Assembly (NCBI GenBank): GCA_023436925.1
Contig: JAEZHJ010000068.1
Coordinates: 1-41,802, forward strand
DNA from: Actinomycetes bacterium
Lineage (GTDB): Bacteria > Actinomycetota > Actinomycetes > Propionibacteriales > Propionibacteriaceae
DNA: 41,802 bases
Direction of reading: 5' to 3'
The position numbers and the translations under genes were made by a program. Positions 23,944 through 31,296 of the stretch are shown here, piece after piece. Under the pieces are notes generated by a model, which did not search any database, was not told the origin of the DNA, and saw nothing but the letters and a program-made list of their open reading frames with translations. The stretch's first letter is position 1. Every line of letters starts with the position of its first letter.

Positions 23944-25167
23944 GTGCAGGCACGCAAGGACTGGACCGCGAGCGTCATCTGGTGGCACGTCTACCCGCTC
24001 GGCTTCCTCGACGCGGAGCGGCATGCCGTGACCACCGTCCAGCACCGGTTGCCCCGGCTGCTGAACTGGCTCGACTACGTGATCGACCTGGGCGCGAACG
24101 GCTTGTTGCTGGCGCCGATCTTCGCCTCCAGCTCCCACGGCTACGACACCCTCGACCACTACCGGATCGACCCGAGGCTGGGCGACCAGGCCGACTTCGA
24201 CGCGCTGGTCGCCGCCTGCCGGGAGCGCGGAATCCGGATCTGCCTGGACGGGGTGTTCAACCACCTGGGACGCAACCACGAGATCGTCCGCCGGGCGATC
24301 GCAGCCGGTCCGGGCACCCCACAGGGGAGCTGGATCAAGTGGTCCGACGAGGGCTACCCGTGGAACTTCGAGGGCCACCCGCAACTGGTGGAGCTCGACC
24401 TGTCGAACCCGGTGGTCGCCGCGTACGTCGGCGACGTGATGATCCACTGGCTCGACCGGGGCATCGACGGCTGGCGGCTGGACGCCGCCTACTCGGCCGG
24501 GGCGCCGGCCTGGCGTCCGATCCTCGACCGGGTGCGGGCCGCGCACCCCGAGGTCTGGATCCTCGGCGAGGTGATCCACGGGCCGTTCGACGAGTTCGTC
24601 GCCGAGGCGGGCCTGGACTCGATCACCCAGTACGAGCTGTGGCACCTGACCTGGACGGCGCTGAAGGACCGCAACTTCTTCGCCCTGGACTGGGCGCTGA
24701 AGAACCATCGCGAGCTGCTGCGCAGCTTCCGTCCGCAGACCTTCCTGAGCAACCACGACGTCACCCGGATCGCCAGCCAGCTGGACGACCCGCGCGACGT
24801 CCGGCTCGCGGCGACCCTGCTCCTGCTGCTGCCCGGGGTGCCGTCGATCTACGCCGGCGACGAGCAGGGCTTCACCGGCACCAAGCAGGAGCACAGCTAC
24901 GGCGACGACTCGGTCCGTCCGCCGTTCCCCGACTCCCCCGACGGGTTGCTGCCGTTCGGTGCCGAGTTGCACGACCACTACCGCGAGATGATCGGGATCC
25001 GGCGCCGCAACCCGTGGCTGGCCGATGCCGAGGTCACCACCTCGGCGGTGGCGAACACCTCGATCACCATCCACCTCGCCGACGGCGAGCACCGCCTCGA
25101 GCTGCGGCTGAACATCGGCGAGGAGCCGGTGGACGGGGTGCCGCCGCACTCCTTCCAGCTCAGCTGA
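23944..25167 (+). CDS. GH13 alpha-amylase-family glycosidase
   Basis: A cytoplasmic enzyme of about 407 residues with a complete GH13 active site and no signal peptide. Region I is DGVFNHLG. Region II is GIDGWRLDAAY, with the nucleophile Asp. Region III is WILGEVIHGP, with the acid Glu. Region IV is FLSNHDVTRI, with the transition-state Asp. It begins SVIWWHVYPLGFLDAE, a pattern seen in short maltogenic/cyclomaltodextrinase-like GH13 proteins. The C-terminal beta-domain is short, so total length is below that of typical alpha-glucosidases. GTG 23944 is 7 nt after TAGACT (23931-23936), the leaderless pattern of this genome; an ATG at 23926 is the alternative. The substrate (maltooligosaccharides or other alpha-glucans) is not determined. 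It overlaps the convergent methyltransferase gene by 8 bp. Confidence 0.85.
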   Translation: MQARKDWTASVIWWHVYPLGFLDAERHAVTTVQHRLPRLLNWLDYVIDLGANGLLLAPIFASSSHGYDTLDHYRIDPRLGDQADFDALVAACRERGIRICLDGVFNHLGRNHEIVRRAIAAGPGTPQGSWIKWSDEGYPWNFEGHPQLVELDLSNPVVAAYVGDVMIHWLDRGIDGWRLDAAYSAGAPAWRPILDRVRAAHPEVWILGEVIHGPFDEFVAEAGLDSITQYELWHLTWTALKDRNFFALDWALKNHRELLRSFRPQTFLSNHDVTRIASQLDDPRDVRLAATLLLLLPGVPSIYAGDEQGFTGTKQEHSYGDDSVRPPFPDSPDGLLPFGAELHDHYREMIGIRRRNPWLADAEVTTSAVANTSITIHLADGEHRLELRLNIGEEPVDGVPPHSFQLS

Positions 25168-26323
25168 CCCGGTCGGCCACCAGAGCCCGTGCCCCGCGCC
25201 GGGTCGGGGTGATCACCAGCGTGGCGGACGCCGACCCGGACGGCTTCAGCCGGCGGCGCAGCACCGCCGGATCGACGTCGATGCCGCGCACCTTGATCTC
25301 CAGCACCCCGACCCCCTCCTCGCGCAGCCAGGCCCGGATCGCCCGCTCGTCGAAGGCGAGTTCCCGGCGGACCGCGAAGGCGGTCGCCAGCGGGGTGGGG
25401 ACCAACCGGTCGGACGCGAGATAGGCGATCCGCTCGGCCAGCGCCCAGCCGCCGACCAGGTCGGCCACCTGGGCCAGCCCGCCCGCCCGGATCACTGCCG
25501 GATCCGGCTCGTACAGGTAGCCGGCGACGTCGCCGACGGCCGGACGCCGGCCGGGGTCGACCGCCAGTTCGACCGGGCCGGGCAGCAGCAGCGCGGTCCG
25601 TGACCCGGGCGGACGGCCATCGCCGGACCACAGCCCGGTCTCCACCAGGTCGCCCCGGTCGCTCACCCAGACCGCCGCCAGGCTCGCCGGCAGGTCGCCG
25701 GTGGACAGGCCCGGCCCGGCCTTGACGCAGCCCAGCCGTCCCGAGACCAGCCCGGTCGCCCAGTCCCAGGGCGGGCTCACCTCGCTGATCCGCCAGGTCC
25801 GGCCGCGGGCGGTGCGGCGGGCCGGGTCGACGAACACGGCGTCGCCTGGTCCCACCAGCGTCCCGGCCAGTTCGACAGCGTCGCCGACCAGCACCTCGCC
25901 GCGTCCGGCCAGGTTGGCGCGGGCCAGGACGGCGGTCACCGGGTCGCGCTCCACGGCGACCACCTCAAGGCCGGCGTCGGCGAAGGCCAGCGCGTCCGCC
26001 CCCACCCCACAGCCGAGATCGACCGCGCGGGTCGCCCCTGCGGCGGCCAGCCGGGCCGCCCGCCAGGCCGCCACCGGCGCCCGGGTCGCCTGCTCAAGGC
26101 CGTCCGCCGTCCACCACAGCGAGCGGGCCCGCTCGCCGAACTTCGCCACGCCGCGGCGACGCAACTGTTCCTGGTGGGAGACCGCGGCGGCCTGCTCCGG
26201 GCTCCAGCGCCGCCGCAGCGCCTGCGCGGCCGCCACCGAGGCGGGGTCGGCGAGCCCGGTCGCCTCGGCCAGCGCCCGGCGTCTGTCCTCGCCGGTCAGC
26301 CAGTGCGCCAGGGCTTCGTCCAT
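25160..26323 (-). CDS. Class I SAM-dependent methyltransferase with THUMP-like C-terminal domain
   Basis: A 387-residue actinobacterial protein. The N-terminal helical part contains RRRGVAKFGERARSLWWTADGLEQATR, a signature of this group. The SAM-binding motif I is RAVDLGCGVGADALAFADAG, followed by the acidic end of strand 2 (VVAVERDP) and a motif-IV-like FVDPARRTARG. The C-terminal ~100 residues (AFDERAIRAWLREEGVGVLEIKVRG) correspond to a THUMP-like domain, suggesting an RNA substrate. The exact target is unknown. The ATG lies 7 nt after TACAGT (26336-26331), a leaderless start, only 34 bp from the divergent neighbour. Confidence is high for the fold and low for the role. Confidence 0.82.
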   Translation of the reverse strand: MDEALAHWLTGEDRRRALAEATGLADPASVAAAQALRRRWSPEQAAAVSHQEQLRRRGVAKFGERARSLWWTADGLEQATRAPVAAWRAARLAAAGATRAVDLGCGVGADALAFADAGLEVVAVERDPVTAVLARANLAGRGEVLVGDAVELAGTLVGPGDAVFVDPARRTARGRTWRISEVSPPWDWATGLVSGRLGCVKAGPGLSTGDLPASLAAVWVSDRGDLVETGLWSGDGRPPGSRTALLLPGPVELAVDPGRRPAVGDVAGYLYEPDPAVIRAGGLAQVADLVGGWALAERIAYLASDRLVPTPLATAFAVRRELAFDERAIRAWLREEGVGVLEIKVRGIDVDPAVLRRRLKPSGSASATLVITPTRRGARALVADRVS

Positions 26324-26330
26324 GGCGGGG

Positions 26331-26351
26331 ACTGTACGCCCGGCCTACGAT
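26331..26351. promoter_or_regulatory. Interleaved divergent leaderless promoters
   Basis: Minus strand: TACAGT (26336-26331), 7 nt before the methyltransferase ATG. Plus strand: TACGAT (26346-26351), 6 nt before the ATG at 26358. The hexamers are 9 bp apart and each expected -35 position falls on the start region of the opposite gene. Confidence 0.55.
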
Positions 26352-26357
26352 GAGCGC

Positions 26358-26690
26358 ATGCGGATCTTCTCGCGGGTCGTCATGTGGGTCGGGATCGTGG
26401 CCGCCGTCGCCGGGCTGGGCTTCGGCCTGTGGGGCGGCTTCATGGTCTGGCAGCAGTACCTCGCCCTCGACGCGCTGCGCAGCGCCCCGATCGACTACCC
26501 GTTCGCGCCGCTGTGGGCCGGCGGCGGCCTGCTGCTGGTGGGCGGCTACCTGGCCGGTCTGGGCACCGGGCTCACCTCCCGCGCCAAGGCGCAGGCGGTC
26601 GAGGCGGGCCAGCCGGCCCAGCCGCTGCCCCCGAACCGCCAGGACATCCCGGCCACCGACCGCGAACCCACCCCGCCGCCCGCAGGCTGA
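26358..26690 (+). CDS. Small two-helix membrane protein of unknown function
   Basis: A 110-residue protein with hydrophobic helices at about 8-30 (VMWVGIVAAVAGLGFGLWGG) and 50-70 (LWAGGGLLLVGGYLAGLG), and a proline-rich cytoplasmic or exposed tail (NRQDIPATDREPTPPPAG). No family is recognised. The ATG is 6 nt after TACGAT, so it is leaderless. hemC begins 6 nt after its stop and has no separate promoter in the gap, so the two are probably one transcript. That is the only hint of a role. Confidence 0.7.
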   Translation: MRIFSRVVMWVGIVAAVAGLGFGLWGGFMVWQQYLALDALRSAPIDYPFAPLWAGGGLLLVGGYLAGLGTGLTSRAKAQAVEAGQPAQPLPPNRQDIPATDREPTPPPAG

Positions 26691-26696
26691 GCCGGC

Positions 26697-27578
26697 GTGA
26701 TCCGCCTTGGCACCCGGGGCAGCCGGCTGGCGCGCACCCAGTCGGGCACTGTCGCCGACTCGATCACCGCGCTGACCGGCCAGCCGGTGCGCCTGGTCGA
26801 GATCAGGTCCGAGGGCGATGACCAGACCATCCCGCTCGATGCCGGGCCGCGCCCGGGCCTGTTCGTCTCCGCGCTGCGCGACGCCCTGCTCGCCGGCAAG
26901 GTGGACCTCCTGGTCCACTCCTTCAAGGACCTGCCCAGCGCACCGCACGAGGAGCTCACGCTGGTCGCCGTCCCGGAACGCGGCAATCCGGTGGATGTGA
27001 TCTACTCGCTGGCCGGCGGGCTGGCGGACCTGCCCGAGCGGGCGACGGTCGGCACCTCCTCGCCGCGCCGGACGGCGGCGCTGCGGCGGCTTCGCCCGGA
27101 CCTGCGGGTCGTGCCGATCCGCGGCAACGTCGACACCCGGCTGGACAAGGTGCGCGACGGCGAACTGGACGCAGTGGTGCTGGCGGCCGCCGGGCTGGAG
27201 CGGCTCGGCGTCGTCGACGACAACGTCCACCCGATCGACCCGGCGCACCTGCTGCCGGCTCCCGCGCAGGGGGCCCTCGCGGTGGAGTGCCGGGTGAACG
27301 ACAAGCTGATCGCGCAGGTCGGCGAGCTCGACGACACCAGCACCCGGGTCGCGGTGACCGCCGAACGGGCCGTGCTGCGCGGGCTGGACGCCAGTTGCGC
27401 CACCGCGGTCGGTGCCTTTGCCATCTGGCTGGACGAGCGGGTGCTGCTGCTCTCGGCCGAACTGTCCGGCCACGCCGGGATCGAGTACGTCCGGGTGAGC
27501 CGGTCGGCGACGGTGGACGACGTGGAGGGGGCCGAACGGCTCGGGCGGACGGTGGCGGAGTCGCTGCTGACCCCGTGA
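26697..27578 (+). CDS. hemC: Porphobilinogen deaminase (hydroxymethylbilane synthase)
   Basis: A 293-residue enzyme that joins four porphobilinogens into hydroxymethylbilane, on the route to heme, siroheme and corrinoids. MIRLGTRGSRLARTQS is the standard start. LLVHSFKDLPSAP holds the HSxKDLP catalytic motif. VGTSSPRRTAALRRLRPDL and RGNVDTRLDKVRDGELDAVVLAAAGLERLG bind the growing chain. LPAPAQGALAVECR follows. LDASCATAVGAFA supplies the dipyrromethane cofactor cysteine (Cys234). All key residues are intact. The GTG at 26697 lies 6 nt after the membrane-protein stop. No other heme gene is near. It is convergent with the NUDIX gene. Confidence 0.95.
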   Translation: MIRLGTRGSRLARTQSGTVADSITALTGQPVRLVEIRSEGDDQTIPLDAGPRPGLFVSALRDALLAGKVDLLVHSFKDLPSAPHEELTLVAVPERGNPVDVIYSLAGGLADLPERATVGTSSPRRTAALRRLRPDLRVVPIRGNVDTRLDKVRDGELDAVVLAAAGLERLGVVDDNVHPIDPAHLLPAPAQGALAVECRVNDKLIAQVGELDDTSTRVAVTAERAVLRGLDASCATAVGAFAIWLDERVLLLSAELSGHAGIEYVRVSRSATVDDVEGAERLGRTVAESLLTP

Positions 27579-27582
27579 CGGG

Positions 27583-28065
27583 TCAGCCGAGCAGGGTGTA
27601 GCTCCAGGAGACCGGACGGCCGTCCCGGTACGGCATCACCCCGTGGAAGGCGGGGCCGTCGCCGAAGACCAGCGGCAGGAAGTGGCGGTCGCCCTCCCAC
27701 ATCGGCAACCGGTCGAGCTCGGAGAGCGGGACCCATTCCAGCGGCCCGTCCTCGTTGCGGTCGGGCACCTCGCCGGTGTAGCCGTCCACCAGGAAGACGA
27801 AGCCGAACCAGTCCTCGTCGGCGGTGAACCCCGGCCAGGAGACCGTGCCGCGCAGCCGCAGCGAGGTGGCCTCGATGCCGGCTTCCTCCCGCAGTTCCCG
27901 CCGCAGCCCAGCGACCACGTCCTCGTCGGCCTCAAGCTTTCCGCCCAGCCCGTTGTACTTGCCCTGCTGGACGTCGCCGTCGCGGGTCCGGTGCACCATC
28001 AGGACGCGGCTGCCGTCGGCGGACAGCACGTAGCCCAGCGTGGCGAGGATCGGGGTGTAGGGCAT
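27583..28065 (-). CDS. NUDIX hydrolase (MutT/8-oxo-dGTPase-like)
   Basis: A 160-residue hydrolase with a complete NUDIX box: GGKLEADEDVVAGLRRELREEAGI, which supplies the G-x5-E-x7-REL-x-EE-x-G-I residues that bind the metal and cut a diphosphate. The start MPYTPILATLGYVLSADGSRVLMVHR, the LGGKLE loop and WFGFVFLVDGYTGEV resemble the MutT/MTH1-like subgroup annotated as 8-oxo-dGTP diphosphatases. It is the last gene of the t6A operon, 3 nt after tsaD. This could mean sanitation of oxidised nucleotides or simply a shared promoter. Confidence 0.88.
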   Translation of the reverse strand: MPYTPILATLGYVLSADGSRVLMVHRTRDGDVQQGKYNGLGGKLEADEDVVAGLRRELREEAGIEATSLRLRGTVSWPGFTADEDWFGFVFLVDGYTGEVPDRNEDGPLEWVPLSELDRLPMWEGDRHFLPLVFGDGPAFHGVMPYRDGRPVSWSYTLLG

Positions 28066-28068
28066 CGC

Positions 28069-29112
28069 TCAGGCCAGGACGGTGGCGACGCTCATCCCGG
28101 GATCTGCGCCGATCTCCAGCGAGGACGGCCGCCGGCCCGCGGTGACCACCTCGGCGCCGAGCACGGCGATCATCGCGCCGTTGTCGGTACACAGGGCCGG
28201 CCGGGGCCGGCGCAGCGTGATCCCGTTCGCATTGGCGCGCTCCTCCAGGAGCGTGCGCAGCCGCGAGTTCGCGGCCACCCCACCGCCCAGCAGCAGGGTG
28301 TCCACCCCGAGGTACTGGCAGGCGTCCACCGCCTTGGCGGTCAGCACGTCGCAGACCGCCTCCTGGAAGGAGGCCGCCACGTCGGCCACCGGGACGTCCA
28401 GGCCGTCGCGCCGGCGGGTCTCGACCCAGCGCGAGACCGCGGTCTTCAGTCCGGAGAAGGAGTAGTCGAAGCGGTGCTTGTCGAGATCCTTCTGGGCGGT
28501 CAGGCCGCGCGGGAAGGCGATCGCGCGCGGGTCGCCGTCGGCGGCGGCCTTGTCGATCACCGGCCCGCCCGGGTAGGGCAGGCCGAGCAGCCGGGCCACC
28601 TTGTCGTAGGCCTCCCCCGCCGCGTCGTCGATGGTGGCGCCGAGTTCCCGGATCCCGCCGGTGATGTCGTCGACCGCGAGCAGCGAGGTGTGGCCGCCGG
28701 AGACCAGCAGCGCCGCGCAGGGCTGCGGCAGGTCGCCGTGGTCGAGCAGGTCGACCGCGACGTGCCCGACCAGGTGGTTCACCCCGTAGAGCGGCTTGTT
28801 GAGCGCGACGGCGAGCGCCTTGGCGGCCGACAGGCCCACCACCAGGGCGCCCATCAGGCCGGGCCCGGCGGTGACGGCGATCCCGTCCACCTCGCTCAGG
28901 TCGATGTCGGCGGTGGCCAGGGCGCGGCGCAGCGTCGGCGCCATCGCCTGCAGGTGGGCGCGGCTGGCCACCTCAGGCACGACCCCGCCGAACCGGGCGT
29001 GCAGGTCGACCGAACTGGCGACCTCGTTGGCGAGCAGGTCGTGGCCCCGGACGATGCCGACGCCGGTCTCGTCGCAGGAGGACTCGATGCCCAGGATCAG
29101 CGGCCCGCTCAC
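28069..29112 (-). CDS. tsaD: tRNA A37 N6-threonylcarbamoyltransferase TsaD (Kae1/YgjD)
   Basis: A 347-residue catalytic subunit that transfers the threonylcarbamoyl group from TC-AMP to A37 of ANN-decoding tRNAs. ILGIESSCDETGVGIV is the first ASKHA phosphate loop. VNHLVGHVAV carries the metal-binding His113 and His117. ALLVSGGHTSLL and IDDAAGEAYDKVARLLGLPYPGGP are family signatures. The C-terminus has LLLGGGVAANSRLR and CTDNGAMIAVLG with the third metal-binding region. The GTG at 29112 overlaps the rimI stop (GTGA), which shows coupling; longer frames run into rimI. It acts with TsaB and TsaE encoded just upstream. Confidence 0.96.
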   Translation of the reverse strand: MSGPLILGIESSCDETGVGIVRGHDLLANEVASSVDLHARFGGVVPEVASRAHLQAMAPTLRRALATADIDLSEVDGIAVTAGPGLMGALVVGLSAAKALAVALNKPLYGVNHLVGHVAVDLLDHGDLPQPCAALLVSGGHTSLLAVDDITGGIRELGATIDDAAGEAYDKVARLLGLPYPGGPVIDKAAADGDPRAIAFPRGLTAQKDLDKHRFDYSFSGLKTAVSRWVETRRRDGLDVPVADVAASFQEAVCDVLTAKAVDACQYLGVDTLLLGGGVAANSRLRTLLEERANANGITLRRPRPALCTDNGAMIAVLGAEVVTAGRRPSSLEIGADPGMSVATVLA

Positions 29113-29549
29113 AGCGCCACCGCCATCACGAGGGCGTCCACGCCGGTGCCGTAGTAGTCCCGGCGCCGGTCCAGCGCGGTGAACCCGAGCTTGCGGTAGG
29201 TGCGCAGCGCCGGGTCGTTGTCCGGACGGACCTCGAGCAGCATCCGACGGGCGCCGATGGCCTTGGCCCACTCCATCCCGGCGCGCACCAGCGATCCGCC
29301 GATCCCGCGGCCGCGGGAGTCGGGGGCGACGATCACCCGCAGCAGGTCGGCAGCCTCGTCCACCAGCGAGAAGCTGGCGACCCCGACCACCTGGCCCCGG
29401 GCGTCGTGGCGCACCAGCACCAGCCGGGAGGGGTTGTCGAGCTCGGCCTGCCAGGAGTCACGGCTCCAGCGCTCGGCGGCCGGGAAGCCCTGCTCCTCCA
29501 GGACGAGGACGGCGTCGAGGTCGTCGGGCCGGGCGGCAGAGATGATCAT
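29109..29549 (-). CDS. rimI: Ribosomal protein S18-alanine N-acetyltransferase
   Basis: A 146-residue GNAT enzyme. The N-terminal strand and helix are ISAARPDDLDAVLVLEEQGFP, followed by SRDSWQAEL (typical RimI). The acetyl-CoA site is RVIVAPDSRGRGIGGSLVRAGM. LLEVRPDNDPALRTYRKLGF, with N and Y, is the RimI C-terminal signature, and RRDYYGTGVDALVMA completes it. The ATG at 29549 follows a perfect AGGAGG. It overlaps both tsaB (ATGA) and tsaD (GTGA), a conserved arrangement in bacteria. Whether it acetylates S18 or other N-termini is inferred from the family. Confidence 0.92.
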   Translation of the reverse strand: MIISAARPDDLDAVLVLEEQGFPAAERWSRDSWQAELDNPSRLVLVRHDARGQVVGVASFSLVDEAADLLRVIVAPDSRGRGIGGSLVRAGMEWAKAIGARRMLLEVRPDNDPALRTYRKLGFTALDRRRDYYGTGVDALVMAVAL

Positions 29550-30271
29550 CGGGTCCTCCTGGCGGCCAGCCGGGGCGGCAACAGGGTCGACTTGCGGGTG
29601 GTGGGCACCTGGGCGTCCGGCCGGCGCAGGTACAGCGGCTCCAGGCCGGCGTCGGGCAGGTCGGCCGCGATCGCGGCGAGCACCCCGGCGTCCAGGTCGA
29701 GCGGGGTGCCGGTCACCGGGCCCACCTGCGGCAGGTCGGGCACCTCGTCCGGCGCGGTGACGAACGGACCTTCCACCCTGTGAACCAGTGTCGCCATGGG
29801 GACGGTCCCTCCGAAGGCAGGGACCGCCGCCTGGGCAGAGACCGAGGGACTGTCCCCAGTGCCGGTGCCGCGCACGGAATACCTCGCCCAGTACCACTCC
29901 TTGCGGCGGGCGTCGGTCGCCACCACGAACTCGGAGCCGACCAGTCCGGCGGCGACCGCCTGGTGCGCGAGCACATCCAGCGAGCACACGCCGCGGACCG
30001 GGATCCCCAGGGCCTCGCCCAGCGTGATTGCGGCGACGACTCCGACCCGCAGCCCGGTGAACGGGCCCGGCCCGACCCCGACCGCTATCGACTCATAGCC
30101 GGCCAGCTCGCCCAGGCCGGCCTCGGCGACGACCTGCTGCACCAGCGGCATCAACCGCTCGGCGTGCGCCCGGGTGTCCGCCACGGTGGCACTGGCGACG
30201 ACCTCGCCGGCGCGGGCGACCCCGGCGCAGACGGTGGCCGAGGTGTCGATGCCGAGCACGGCAGCGCTCAT
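29546..30271 (-). CDS. tsaB: TsaB (YeaZ), t6A complex subunit, with an internal palindromic insertion
   Basis: A 241-residue scaffold of the t6A complex that binds TsaD. VLGIDTSATVCAGVARAGEVV is the ASKHA start, and SIAVGVGPGPFTGLRVGV is the strongest TsaB motif. FVVATDARRKEWYWARY matches the family region where the chain normally continues into R-V-E-G-P. Here about 28 extra residues (about 136-163) intervene, including D140-S141-P142 and G155-T156-V157-P158. They are encoded by a palindromic element that keeps the frame. The reading frame is otherwise complete and the product is probably functional, since t6A is normally essential. It overlaps tsaE and rimI by 4 bp each. The insertion lies in a surface-loop region by position; this is inferred. 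Confidence 0.93.
   Translation of the reverse strand: MSAAVLGIDTSATVCAGVARAGEVVASATVADTRAHAERLMPLVQQVVAEAGLGELAGYESIAVGVGPGPFTGLRVGVVAAITLGEALGIPVRGVCSLDVLAHQAVAAGLVGSEFVVATDARRKEWYWARYSVRGTGTGDSPSVSAQAAVPAFGGTVPMATLVHRVEGPFVTAPDEVPDLPQVGPVTGTPLDLDAGVLAAIAADLPDAGLEPLYLRRPDAQVPTTRKSTLLPPRLAARRTR
29797..29858. repeat. REP-like palindromic element inserted in frame within tsaB
   Basis: The ends are near-perfect inverted repeats: TGGGGACGGTCCCT (29797-29810) and AGGGACTGTCCCCA (29845-29858), with 13 of 14 arm positions complementary. Each end is also itself a small palindrome (GGGAC-N-GTCCC). About 34 bp lies between them. The design resembles the paired short palindromes mobilised by IS200-like REP-associated transposases. 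No transposase is in the window and I found no second copy by eye. The length keeps the tsaB frame open. Confidence 0.65.
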
Positions 30272-31218
30272 GCGAGGGCCTCCAGTTCGTCGCGGGCGGC
30301 CGCCCAGCGGTCCCCGATCGGGGTGAGGAAGACCAGCCGGGTCTCGTCGGCGGGGTCGAGGGAGCGGCGGATGTCGACTTCGAGCCGGTCCTCGCTCAGC
30401 CCTTCGGCCACTCCCCTGCCCCATTCGACAAGGGTGACCGAGTCGGCCAGGGAGACCTCCAGGTCGAGGTCCTCGACCTCGGCGAAGGAGCCCAGCCGGT
30501 AGGCGTCGACGTGCACCAGCCCGGGGCCGCCGTCGGGATGGCGGTGGATCCGGGAGAGCACGAAGGTGGGCGAGATGATCGACCCGGTGACGCCCATCCC
30601 GGCGCCCAGTCCCTGGGTGAAGGTGGTCTTGCCGGCGCCGAGGTCGCCGGAGGCGATCAGCAGGTCGCCGGGCGCGACCAGCCGGGCCAGGTCCCGGCCG
30701 AGGTCCTGCATCCGCTCGGCGGTCGGCACCTCGATGCAGACCGGCATCGCGCGGGACAGGTGGAGCCGGGTCCCCTGTGCGGAGACCTGGCGGAAGCCGT
30801 GCCGGCGCCACCAGCCGACCACCTGCGGGAACTCCTCGCGGGCGATCAGGTCGGCGCTGGGGACGCCGCGTTCGGCGAGCAGGTCGAGCGCCACCTCGAC
30901 CATGGTGGACGCGATGCCGTGCCGCTGCAGTGCCGGACGCACCGAGACCCGGGTGAGCCAGGCGTGGTCGCCGTCCAGGGTGACGATCAGGCAGCCGACG
31001 GCCTGACCGTCGACCTCGGCGAGCACGCCGAAGCCGCGTTCCAGCGAGGCGCGGATCGACTCCTCGGTCTCGCTCAGCGCCGGGGGCGGCGGATCCACCG
31101 CGGGGCGGTGGGAGAAGGCGTCGGTGATCACCGCGAGCAGGTCGCCGGCGTCGTCAGCGGTGGGCTGCCGGAACCTGATCAGCCGGCCGTCGTCGATGCG
31201 GGCCTCCGCGACCAACAA
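30268..31218 (-). CDS. tsaE: GNAT acetyltransferase fused to TsaE ATPase (t6A synthesis)
   Basis: A 316-residue two-domain protein. Residues 1-155 are a GNAT domain: RFRQPTADDAGDLLAVITDAF, then the CoA site RVSVRPALQRHGIASTMVE and the C-terminal GWWRRHGF. Residues 158-316 are TsaE: TAERMQDLGRDLARLVAPGD, P-loop GDLGAGKTT (191-199), SPTFVLSRIH, HVDAYRLG and LVEWG. TsaE recycles the TsaB-TsaD complex using ATP. What the GNAT half acetylates is unknown. No ATG exists at the right place, so a TTG at 31218 is chosen, with AGGAG about 9 nt upstream. A nine-codon ORF (31252-31223) precedes it. The stop overlaps the tsaB ATG. It heads the t6A operon. Confidence 0.88.
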   Translation of the reverse strand: MLVAEARIDDGRLIRFRQPTADDAGDLLAVITDAFSHRPAVDPPPPALSETEESIRASLERGFGVLAEVDGQAVGCLIVTLDGDHAWLTRVSVRPALQRHGIASTMVEVALDLLAERGVPSADLIAREEFPQVVGWWRRHGFRQVSAQGTRLHLSRAMPVCIEVPTAERMQDLGRDLARLVAPGDLLIASGDLGAGKTTFTQGLGAGMGVTGSIISPTFVLSRIHRHPDGGPGLVHVDAYRLGSFAEVEDLDLEVSLADSVTLVEWGRGVAEGLSEDRLEVDIRRSLDPADETRLVFLTPIGDRWAAARDELEALA

Positions 31219-31261
31219 TCCGTCACGCTCCTGTCAGCAGCAACCAGCACATCGGCGAACC

Positions 31262-31267
31262 ACCCTA
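31262..31267 (-). promoter_or_regulatory. -10 element of the t6A operon
   Basis: The minus strand has TAGGGT here, 9 nt before an ATG (31252) that opens a nine-codon ORF (MCWLLLTGA) ending 4 nt before the tsaE TTG. No clear -35 is seen. Confidence 0.35.
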
Positions 31268-31296
31268 CCAGCGACCGGCGGGTCGGCCCCGATCGG

